Assembly: GCA_019918135.1 (NCBI GenBank)
Contig: WBZZ01000755.1
Coordinates: forward strand, 62,001-126,000
DNA from: Paulinella micropora
Lineage: Eukaryota > Cercozoa > Imbricatea > Euglyphida > Paulinellidae
Direction of reading: 5' to 3'
DNA: 64,000 nucleotides
Shown here: piece after piece, positions 55,282 to 64,000 of the stretch
How positions within the stretch are numbered: position 1 is the stretch's first letter
How the letters are laid out: the number at the start of each line of letters is the position of its first letter
Notes under the pieces: generated by a model
Databases searched by the model: none
What the model was told of the DNA's origin: nothing
What the model saw: the letters and a program-made list of their open reading frames with translations, nothing else
Program-made: the position numbers and the translations under genes

Positions 55282-56370
55282 ATGGAGTTCTTCTACAAGG
55301 GCCGGTGCTTCAACCTCGAATGCCCTAATAAGGATAATGGTCCAGCGCGCGTCCGCAAGTGCGCCCGCTGCCGCCACGCGACGTACTGCGGCCCGCAATG
55401 CCAGAAAGAAGACTGGAAACGGGCGCACCGTAGGATTTGCCAACCAGGGTCTCAGGTGATCAAGGAGTGCAAGCGCGTGCGCCAGTTCGTGCGCCAGATG
55501 TGCCAGAAGCCCCGACAGTGGTACGAGACCTTGGCGCCCCTTGTCCCGCCGGGCGACGAAAGCAGGCTGGTGTACCTGCGCTTGGATTTGGGAGATGAAA
55601 TGGTAAGCCAACATATTTCCGCACAAAAGCTGGCCAAGCCCGGGTCGATCGTCCTGCGCGATTTCCTCAAGGGCTACTCATCCCCGTCTGATCGTGCGGC
55701 GCTGGTCGTAGTGGTCAGCTCCACGCTGCTGGAGCTCGAGGAGGATCCGCAAAACTTGCACGCGGCCCTGGGCGTGCTGACGCTGACACCAGACAGTCCA
55801 CCAGCAGACAGTCCGCCAGCAGGCAGCCCACCGCTAGCATACAGCCCACCGCCGCTGTGCTGTGCTGCCTGCGGCCGCGCCGAAGCCACGAAATTGCGCT
55901 CTTGTGGCTCGTGCCACGCCAGGCTCTATTGCAACCGGCACTGCCAAAACGCTCACTGGCGCGCGGGGCACCGTCAGGAGTGCCAGAGCCCCGCGCTCAA
56001 GCAGGCCGTGCTGCTAGGCACGCCGCAGAGTTATTGGCGGCAGCGCCGCCGCCTGCTTCCGCAATTGAACGACCTCACGGTCATACGCCTCGTCCTGCAA
56101 CGCTGCGTGTTGGAGCTGGCGTGCGATCCGAACTTTAGTGACGACACGGGTGATGATGATGATGACACTGGTGACGACACCAGTGACTCGCCAATCGGCG
56201 AATTCTTGGGCCAAACGGCCGAGGACGCGCTCAACGACTGGCTGTCGGCGCGCCAAGCCTGGCTCAAGCGCTGGCCGGGCGACGCGCTGGAGCCCGAAGT
56301 GCGCGCCTGGGTGCCCTGGTTGTTGCAGCCATTCCTGCACGTGATGCAAGATTTTTACGACCGGGGCTGA
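55282..56370 (+). CDS. Protein with two MYND zinc fingers
   Basis: The protein is 362 residues from ATG 55282; the upstream frame is G-run sequence. MYND finger one lies at about residues 9-53 (CFNLEC...CARCRHATYCGPQCQKEDW, HRRIC). Finger two lies at about 195-235 (CCAACGRAEATKLRSC, CHARLYCNRHCQNAHW, HRQEC). Both keep the C-x2-C / C-x2-C / C-x3-C / H-x3-C ligands. Between them are a helical region and a PADSPPAGSPP repeat; after the second an Asp-rich stretch (DDTGDDDDDTGDDTS) and a helical C-terminus. MYND fingers bind proline-containing peptides in transcription or chromatin partners. A fragment of a related finger lies at 37,622. Confidence 0.9.
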   Translation: MEFFYKGRCFNLECPNKDNGPARVRKCARCRHATYCGPQCQKEDWKRAHRRICQPGSQVIKECKRVRQFVRQMCQKPRQWYETLAPLVPPGDESRLVYLRLDLGDEMVSQHISAQKLAKPGSIVLRDFLKGYSSPSDRAALVVVVSSTLLELEEDPQNLHAALGVLTLTPDSPPADSPPAGSPPLAYSPPPLCCAACGRAEATKLRSCGSCHARLYCNRHCQNAHWRAGHRQECQSPALKQAVLLGTPQSYWRQRRRLLPQLNDLTVIRLVLQRCVLELACDPNFSDDTGDDDDDTGDDTSDSPIGEFLGQTAEDALNDWLSARQAWLKRWPGDALEPEVRAWVPWLLQPFLHVMQDFYDRG

Positions 56371-56752
56371 CAGGGAGCAGGAGAGCGTACACTAGAGACT
56401 TTGTCGAGTTTTAATTAACACAATTTTTTCTGCACAAAATTTGTTGCTAAATTTGCGTATGTATGCGCCTGGCATGATATGGCCGAAAAAGGCAGTATTG
56501 CCAAAAAGCCTAGAAACACTGTCTTTTTCGGCCATATCACATGCAAACGGACCGCCCAGCGGCCTTCGCTAAATGTGCCATGCAGAAAGTTCCGACAGGT
56601 GCATGTGGGGGGGGGGGGGGCACAAAACCTCCCACCGCCCCTCTTTCTTTTCTCCTCCCTCTTCCCTCTTACTTTCTCTCCCCTGTTCCATTCGTTTAGC
56701 CCCCGGTGCCAATTCTAAGAGTGAGTGTCGAAATTTAATTCATTTTGTTAAT
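56371..56752. repeat. Cassette remnant and family-H palindrome
   Basis: A short TTTGTCGAGTTTTAATTAA stretch lies at about 56,400. The palindrome GATATGGCCGAAAAAGGCA / GTCTTTTTCGGCCATATC is at 56,476-56,539, with flanks ATGTATGCGCCTGGC and CATGCAAACGGACCGCC. A T/C-rich stretch leads to the next ATG. Confidence 0.6.
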
Positions 56753-58503
56753 ATGGCCGGACGCAAGCGCAAGTTGCGCGATGATGTCAATAACATTGAG
56801 TCCCCTGCTGCCGTGCGAGCCAATAATACCAAGCTGCGGCAGCAGCTGTCTTCTCGACCAGACGTGCGTCTGAGCGCCGAAGAGCGCAGCAAAGCCGAGC
56901 TGTGGCTGCGCTCGCTGCAGTATCAGATCCAGCACGGCCTGCAAACCATAGTGCTGGACGCAACGACCCTCGGGGACCGCCCCCGCGTGCTCAAGCCCCT
57001 GGCCAAAGCCATGCAGAAGTACCAAGGCAGGTTCGACTTGCAGCTACGCCTCCACGAGGAAAAGGCAGCAGAGCACGCCCGCGAAGAAGGCAGGGCTGTT
57101 GGCCAAAGTGTAGCGTGGCTGGCCTACCCGCTGGCACGCAGCTTGGAGCTGCGGGGCTTGTGTGGGGGGTCCTACCAGCTACCACGCAACAGTAACGGAC
57201 GACTCGCGTTGGTCGACTGCCAGCAAGCCAGAATTGTGCTTGCTGGTGGTCCAGTCCGCAACCTAGCTATGGTGAACAGTTTTGCTTGCACCGCGTCGTC
57301 GCAACGCCAATACAAAGATGGCGACTACTACTCATCGGACGACGAAGAGGAGATACCCGAGGGGGTGAGGCTCGAATACACGCTGGAACCTCGCAGAGCT
57401 CACGTCGATCGCAACAAGCTCCAGCACCTAACCACAACGCGTGCCCAAGAACTCCAGGTGGTACTGTATGGTTCTGGCCAGGAGGATCTGCACTTGCCCG
57501 GCTGCGATTGGACCACCGACGAATATCCGTTCTTGACTTGTGTTAAGCTTGGCTTTCGCGCGGGCGCCGACGCCCGCGCGAAACGCGTCTTGCAAGAAGC
57601 AGCCGGATTGGCGCCCGAAACGGCGCGCTTGGTCATGGAGTATGTGCCCACGAGCTGCATTGTAACTGGCAGCGGGCTCAGCGATAACCTGTGCGTGCTG
57701 GATTACGATGAAAATAATGATGAACGTGACCTTAAGACGGGCGCATTGGAACTGGACGGGTTTGTCCTGTGCAGCGATGTACCTGGCGCCCTCTCTGATT
57801 TTCTGCATGAGTTCTCAAACCGGAAGCTGCGGTTGTTAAACTGTACGCTCGAGTGCGGCGTGGACGCCAGGACTTGGGCCAGAGCTCTGCAATCGCTGGT
57901 CTGGGGTTTGAACGAACTTTCTTTGCGCGGCTGTGACTTTGTCGACGACCGCTTTGTCGCCAGGCGCTGGAACCCATAGGCCACGGAACGAGCTGGCCCA
58001 TGAAGCTGCGCTTGCAGCGCCTGGACCTCAGCGGCACGCACGTCCGAAAACTGTCTCCGGACCTGCTTGGAAGTCTCGCAGAACTCCGGAGCCTCTGAGT
58101 GCCTAGGCTCGAAGTACTGCCGCGCCAGGGCCACGCCATAGACTTGCAGGAGCTACAGGTTGATAAAGTCTGCGATTGGGGCGTGTTGTCCGAGTACTTT
58201 GGTCTGCTGCGAAACGTACATAAGCTCGAGATGAGCATAACCCACGCAACTGAAATCGGCCCGCTCCACGTGGAGCAGGCTTGGAACGCATTGCCTCGCT
58301 TGACTCACTGGTGCCTGCGGGACACTGCCCAGGGGATGAGTTTCCAGTGGGCCCAGGCGCTGCACGGGCTGGCCTGTGCGGAGGCGGAGCGAGGCCTGCT
58401 CACCCTGGACCTGCGCGGCACCAAGCTCACTCCAGACCAGCTGGCACAGCTACACAAGTGGAATAAGAAGAAGGCTGTTTGCCTCTTCGACCTAGTATAT
58501 TAA
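56753..58503 (+). pseudogene. Broken paralogue of the LRR gene at 53,267
   Basis: From ATG 56753 the frame follows its paralogue (LRSLQYQIQHGLQTIVLDAT, LARSLELRGLCGG, LNELSLRGCDFVDDRF) and stops at 57,979 after a frame change near 57,965. In the new frame homology resumes (LRLQRLDLSGTHVRKLSPD), meets a TGA at 58,096-58,098 where the paralogue reads QTLHLPSL, and continues to 58,503 (LTLDLRGTKLTPDQLAQLH). Two independent lesions make inactivation likely. If the frame change were bypassed, only a C-terminally truncated protein would result. Confidence 0.75.
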
Positions 58504-60563
58504 TTAATTAATCGAGGGGATCATCCATTCTTTCTCCCCCTTTTTTTTTCAAACGTGCTCATTAAATATGTACCCCGGCCTGACAAGAGCGGCGCAGTGG
58601 ACGGCGTCACCGATGGGGTGGACGTCGTCGTCGCGCTCGGGAGAAGTAAGCCCGTGTTGCTAGCGCTAGTGCTTTGGCTCTGACTAGCGCTGCAAATAAG
58701 TAGCTAGTGTCTTGTAGCCGGCCTACGTCCCAGTCCAACAGCGCGCCCGTGAACCCGGAATGAGCAAAACCCCCCGTCTCAGCACTACTAGGAGAGAGAA
58801 GAGCGGGGGAGGATTTCTTTCCCTCTACTTATGCACCTGTCTGAGAACGAATAGCACACCCCTTCCCCCCTCGTGCGCCCGCCTGAGAAAAAGCAGTAGC
58901 GAAGAGAAGGAAGGCGGCAAGAAGAGGGAACAGATTCTTGGCGACAGGTGCCAAGCCGCCTTCGCTAAAAGCGCAGTCAAGAAACTTCAATTAAGGGAGA
59001 AGGAGGGGGGCCCTCTCTCCTCCTCCCTCCCTCCCTTCTCTCCTTCCCTTCCAATTGTTAGCCCCCCGGAACCAAGTCTAAGACTGTCGATTTTAATAAA
59101 GAAAATTATACTTTTTCGTCGCCCCGCTCCCCTTTGCTCTGCACTTCCCTGCCTCTAGGGAAGGTGAGAGGGCCGAAAAACATTTTCGTGTGAGTAAAAG
59201 GCCCGCGGGGTTTCTCCCCGCGGGAAAACGTCCGATTTCTCTGCTAGCCTCCGGAACGGCTCCTGCTAAATTTGGCGCCAAATTGTGCCGTCCGGAGGTA
59301 GGGTGCGTGATACGGTTGAAAAAGGCAGTACGTCTTAGCCTTCCCGGGGAAACAGCCGTAGGCGGCAATTTGGCACCAAAATCTACTTGCGCAAAAAGAA
59401 AATCACACACAGACGCTCGGCTGGGCCGCCGTGAGGAAGACGTCCTCCCCCTCCCTCTCACTTTCGTCGCCCCTCTCACCTTCGTCGCCCCTCTCACCTT
59501 TGTCCTCTGCTTATTCCTCCCCCCCTCCCCTCGTCCCTTGTTTGCGCGTGCAAAAGCGTTCCAAAAAAAATTGTTGCTTTCCACTTTTCATATTCCTGCA
59601 GATATTTCCGCATATCCTTGCAGAGAGGAGAGGCAGGGAAGGAGGAGCAGGGGCGCGCCAAGAAAATGTAATTTACGCTGAATTAAAGCTCGACGGTGTC
59701 CTGTCCGTGCCATAGCTCGGCCACCGTGCGCAAGACCTGCGGAAATATGAAAAGAGGAAAAGAAAAAAAATTTTGCCCGACAACACAAAAAACAGACGAG
59801 GGGAAGAAGGGGGGAGGGAGTAGAGGGGAGAGAAGAAGAGGCAGAGGGAAGGGAGGGGGAGAGCACGAATTGTCTATTCCCCCGTCTGAGCAGAGAGTGG
59901 GAGCGGAGGGCAGGGGCGCGCTTCGCCGGTGTACAAGAAAAATTTAATAAAAAGTTTTACTGACAAGATTTCAATCTTGGCACTGAGAATAGAGAGAGGG
60001 AGAGGGAAAGGGCAGAGGCCGCGCCAAGAAAACGTAATTTACGCTGAATTAAAGCTCGACGGTCTTACGCTCGGGCACTGAAAACTAGGAGCAGAGCACC
60101 GTGCTCCAGCACAACCTGCGGCGAATGGATGGCCGGTGGTCAAAGTGCCAGAAGGACAAGAGCCCCTTCACTTGCCCCGACGGCTTCCTGTCCGTGCCAT
60201 AGCGCAGCCAACGTGCGCAAGGTCAGAAAGATATGAAAGGAGGGAGGGGGTTAGTGGAGGCGTTGCATGTATTTATTTCTTTTGCAGCTTCTGCGTCATT
60301 CACCCTTCCCCCTTCCCCTCCCCTGCTTCTGGAGCCCCCCAGGCTGCCGCTGCATCTAGCCCACTCGAAGATCTTACACTTGAGCACTGAAAACTAGGAG
60401 TGGATCACCGTGCCCCCAGCACGGCCCTGCGGCGGATGGATGGGCGGTGGTCAATCGCCAGGACAAAAGCCTCACTACTCCGACGGCTTCCTGTCAGTGC
60501 CATGACTCGGCCACCGTGCGTCACCGCGCGTCTCCAAAAACAGACGTTCCATTTCTAGCGTCC
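58504..60563. repeat. Repeat region with inverted minisatellite unit and inverted modules
   Basis: 58,504-59,100 is a unique-looking spacer with GA-rich and CT-rich tracts. 59,110-59,512 is the minisatellite unit in inverted orientation (array at 59,451-59,512, TTTGGCGCCAAA at 59,271). Inverted modules follow: CGCGTGCAAA (59,545), TTTAATTCAGCG cassette reading CGCTGAATTAAAGCTCGAC (59,675 and 60,040), AT-rich cassette (59,930-59,990), and GCACGGTGG/GCACCGTGC modules (59,715, 60,095-60,215 and 60,395-60,520). Confidence 0.6.
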
Positions 60564-60863
60564 ATGGACTTCGGTGCCGGGGATCAGCTGTTTGAAGCTA
60601 GTTACACAGACGCGGACGTCGTGGCCTGGTACAAGAGGGAACTATACGCTGCGATGACCGACGCAATACAAAGCACGGCTATTGAGATCACGCAACAGCA
60701 GGCCATCGTTGAACGCTTAGCACAAGAGTTAGCAGCTAATGAAGCTTGGCGCTTGGGCTACAGAAGATACAAACACACGATTTATGCTGACATCTGTAGC
60801 AGACTTCGTTCCGAACCGGCAAAAGAGCTTATTGAAACCATTCCGGATTGGATTGAAATCTAG
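60564..60863 (+). CDS. Short hypothetical protein
   Basis: The protein is 99 residues from ATG 60564 (MDFGAGDQLFEASYTDADVV). The body is helical and charged (IEITQQQAIVERLAQELAAN, SEPAKELIETIPDWIEI). Codon use and amino acid balance look real, unlike the surrounding repeats. The last codons and stop overlap CGGATTGGATTGAAATCT, a sequence that also occurs near 31,465, so the 3' end may belong to a shared segment. There is no recognised family and no obvious cassette directly upstream. Confidence 0.45.
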   Translation: MDFGAGDQLFEASYTDADVVAWYKRELYAAMTDAIQSTAIEITQQQAIVERLAQELAANEAWRLGYRRYKHTIYADICSRLRSEPAKELIETIPDWIEI

Positions 60864-63130
60864 GAAGGCAAACCCCCCCCCTGAGACCGGCAAGCAGTTG
60901 GAAGAGAGAAAGGGCAGCACGCGGCACATCTTCGTCCCTGCTTAGAGCGGAGGGGCAGAATTAAGTAAACTTTTTTTGGAGCCCACCAATGGGGGGGGGG
61001 AGGGGTGGAGTAGAGGGGCGAGAGGGGAAGGGGGGAGGGGAGCACAACCTGCCCCTACTTCTCCCCTTCTTCCTCCCTCCTTCCCCCTTTCTATATCCCC
61101 CCTCCCCGTCTGTTCCCTTTGTTGTCAAGCACATTTTTTTTTCTTCCTATTTTCATATTTTTCTGACCTTGCGCACGGTAGCCGAGCCATGGCACGGATA
61201 GGACGCAGTCGGGGTAAGTGAGCCCCTTGTCATGGCACATTGACTAGTATTGGGGGGCAGTACCATCCACCGCAGGGTCGTGCCAGAACACGGTGCTCCG
61301 CTCCTAGTTTTCAGTGACCCCCAGGTGTAAGGCCATCGAGCTTTGATGCAATGTATTCTTTTTGCACTCTCTTGGCGCGCGAGCAGAGCACAGACGGTGC
61401 CTGCTATTCTTTGTTGTACATTTCTTAGCGCGCCGACGGTCTTACGCTCGGGCACTGAAAACTAGGAGCAGAGCACCGTGCTCCAGCACGACCTGCGGCG
61501 AATGGATGGGCGGTGGTCAAAGTGCCAGGAGGACAAGAGCCCCTTCACTTACCCCGACGGCTTCCTGTCCGTGCCACAGCGCAGCCACCGTGCGCAAGGT
61601 CAGAAAGATATGAAAGGAGGGAGGGGGTTAGTGGAGGCGTTGAATGTCAACTTTGCATATGTGTACGCCTGGCGTGATATAGCAGGAAAAAGCAGTATTG
61701 CCAGAAAATCCTGGAGACGCAGCCTTTTTCGGCCATATCACATGCACAGACCGCCAAGCCGCCTTCGCTAAAAGCGCCATGAAGAAGTTCCAAAAAGTCT
61801 CGGCAAGGGAGAAGCGCTCTCCCCCCTCCTTTTTTTCATATTTTTTTGACCTTGCGCACGGTGGCCAAGCCATGGCACGGACAGGACGCCATCGGGGTAG
61901 TGAGGCTTTTGTCCTAGCACATAAACCACCGCTCATTCATTCTCCACAGGGTCGTGCTGGAGCACGGTGCCCCGCTCCTAGTTTTCAGTGCCCAGGTGTA
62001 AGACCGTCGAGCTTTAATTCAGCGCATTCTTTTTTGCACTCTCTTGGCGCCCCCCTCCTACCCCCTTCCCTCTCCCTCTCCTGGTTCTCAGTGTCAAGAT
62101 TAAAATTTTGTCAGTGATTTTTCTTGTTAATTTTTTCTTGTACATTCTTAGCGCGCCCCTACCCTCCCCCCTTCCCTCTCCCGCTCCCGATTCCGATTCA
62201 GACGGGGAAGGGGGGGGGGGGGCCAAAGACAGATCGTGCTTGGAAAAAGGGAAAAAAAATTTTTTGCTCGACAACAAAAAAATAGACGGGCAAGGGGAGG
62301 GGGCGGAGAAGGGCAAGGGGGCAGAATTGCAACAAAACTAAGAAGATTCCATTGAGCCCATGGAAGGGGGCATCCCCCCCCCTGTATCCTTAAATCCTTT
62401 TTGCCACCCTCCCCTCTTCCCTCCCCTGAGCCCAGGGGACTCAAAAGAGCAGGGGGAGGGAAAGGGCGCAGAAGCTGCAAAAGAAATAAATACATGCAAC
62501 GCCTCCACTAATCCCCCCTCCCATGCCGGACGCTTTCTCCCTTTCCTCTTACCGACGGGGGGATAATAGAAAGACAGATTGATCCTCCCCGGCCCCTTCC
62601 CCTCTTAGTTTTCAGTGCTAAAAATTAAAACTTTGTCAAGGATTTCTTTTTTATTAATTTTTTTTACATTCTTAGCGCCACCCCCTCCCTCTGTTCATAT
62701 TTTTCTGACCTTGCGCACGGTGGCCGAGCTATGGCACGGACAGGACGCCGTCGAGCTTTAATTCAGCGTATTCTTTTTCGTACTCTCCTGGCGCGCGAGC
62801 AGTGCACAGACGGTGCCGGCCAGGGTTCTAACATAGGCTACCGCAGAAACATGAAGTGGGCCGGATGCTGCTGCAGTCTGAGGGTGCCGTTGCAAGTGTC
62901 AAGTGTAATGCGTTGTCGAGCTTTAGTAAAAGTTCTCCATCTCCTAATTTCAGTGTCAAATGTAAGACCTTGTCGAGTTTTAATTAAAAAAGACTTTTCT
63001 TGCACTTTCTTGGCGCCCCACTCCCGTGCTTCTTCCCTCTCCCGCTCCCTGTTCTCGGTGCCAATATTAAAACTTTTTTAGGGATTTCTTTTTTTGCGTG
63101 ATTCTTTTTTGTACATTCTTAGCGCGCCCC
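60864..63130. repeat. Repeat mosaic in mixed orientation
   Basis: Modules with GCGCACGGTAGCC (61,170) and, inverted, at 61,440-61,600; TTTAATTCAGCG-type cassettes (62,010, 62,755, 62,985); AT-rich cassettes (62,085-62,160, 62,605-62,680, 63,050-63,130); a family-H palindrome at 61,674-61,741; a TTGAGCCCCC-type hairpin at 62,425; and a relic encoding MKWAGCCCSLRVPLQV at 62,790-62,910, matching the one at 44,985. No supported gene. Confidence 0.55.
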
Positions 63131-64000
63131 TACCCTCCGAACGACACCATTTGGCGCTAAATGAACCGGCCGTTCCGGAGACTAGCAGAGAAACCGGACG
63201 TTTTCCCGCAGAGAGAAACGGTACGCCTTTTGTTTTACTCGCACGAAATGTTTTCGGCCTTCTTGCCTCCCCCCCCCCCTTCCCTGACGGTGGGGGAGTG
63301 ACAGAACGGGACGACGAAAGTGAGAGGGGCGACGTAAGTGAGAGGGGCGACGTAAATGAGAGGGGCGACGTAAATGAGAGGGGCGACGTAAATGAGAGAG
63401 GCGACGCAAGTGAGAGGGGCGACGCAAGTGAGAGGGGAGGGGGGGACGTCTTCCACACGGTGGCGTTGGGGCGTCTGTGTGGGATTTTCTTTCGCGCAAG
63501 TAGAATTTGGCGCTAAATTGGCGCCTACGGTTGTTTTTCCGGGAAGGCTAAGACGCACTGCCTTTCTCGACCATATCACACGCCCTACCCTCCGGACGGC
63601 ACCATTTGGCGCTAAATGGACCGGCCGTTCCGGAGACTAGCAGAGAAACCGGACGTTTTCCCGCGGAGAGAAACGGTACGCCTTTTTTTTTACTCGCATG
63701 AAATGTTTTCGGCCCTCTTGCCTCCCCCTCTCCCCCTTCCCTGACGGTGGGGGAAGTGACAGAACGGGACGACGTAAGTGAGAGGGGCGACGTAGCTCGG
63801 GGGGCTCAAAGAGCAAAGGGCAGAACTGAACACAAAACTAAGAAGATTCCACTTAGTTCATGCCGGGGCGCCCCCCCCCCCGCATCCAAAGATTCTTTCT
63901 ACCACCCTCCCCTGCCCCTTCCCTCTATCAGTTCTCAGTGCCAAGTGTACAACTTTGTCGAGCTTTAATTCAGCGTAATTTTTGTTTTGTACTTTCTGGG
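63131..64000 (+). repeat. Diverged minisatellite units at the right edge
   Basis: Two units with GGCGCTAAAT in place of GGCGCCAAAT (about 63,151, 63,508 and 63,607). An 18-bp array with the variant GACGTAAATGAGAGGGGC lies at 63,311-63,440, and a second array is just starting at 63,765 when it is replaced by a CTCGGGGGGCTCAAAGAGC hairpin. The window ends in a TTTAATTCAGCG cassette. Confidence 0.65.

Noticed and set aside
1..64000. tRNA, rRNA or other structured RNA genes
   Set aside because: No cloverleaf with conserved tRNA boxes and no rRNA core sequence was noticed by eye; a dedicated scan was not possible.

Overview
The window joins two very different DNAs. Bases 1 to about 12,500 are AT-rich and gene-dense. 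They carry a virion-and-integration gene set typical of polinton-like viruses, virophages and related small integrating DNA viruses of protists: a penton-like minor capsid protein, an adenain/Ulp1-type cysteine protease, an A32/FtsK-type packaging ATPase, a small basic core-like protein, a 1298-residue fibre ending in a peptidase S74 (endosialidase-type) chaperone, and an rve-type integrase. The left end is cut by the window edge inside another gene, possibly the major capsid protein. One gene at the right side of this block (11143-11635) is best explained by a 58-nt GT-AG intron, so the DNA is read in a eukaryotic nucleus or by a virus that uses one.

From about 12,600 to 64,000 the DNA is GC-rich, full of G and C runs, and has few intact genes. 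Those genes are intronless, 100-800 codons long, and belong to expanded accessory families: F-box/LRR-like proteins, double MYND fingers, C2H2 fingers, Sel1 repeats, kelch, NADAR, an alpha/beta hydrolase, HNH, KilA-N/BRO-like proteins, and an SF3-helicase/nuclease remnant. This mix fits the accessory or terminal region of a large nucleocytoplasmic-type DNA virus. A protist subtelomere is an alternative the sequence does not exclude. Several genes have truncated or broken copies nearby (zinc finger, F-box/LRR, hydrolase, BRO-like, LRR pair), so the region turns over by duplication and decay.

The long spaces between the GC-rich genes (16-21, 22-25, 26-29, 41-47 and 58-64 kb) are mosaics of a small set of recurring modules in both orientations. 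These include an AT-rich cassette ending in TTCTTRGCGCGCC, which also lies upstream of real start codons; a variant containing TTTAATTCAGCG; a 65-bp palindrome built on GATATGGCCGAAAAAGGCA; hairpins built on TTGAGCCCCC; a unit with an 18-bp minisatellite and TTTGGCGCCAAA palindromes; and several others. I see no tRNA, rRNA or CRISPR array.

The left block looks like an integrated or co-assembled small virus, with capsid, maturation, packaging, host-attachment and integration functions adjacent. The right block looks like a fast-evolving gene nursery in which promoter-like cassettes have been copied far more often than the genes they serve.
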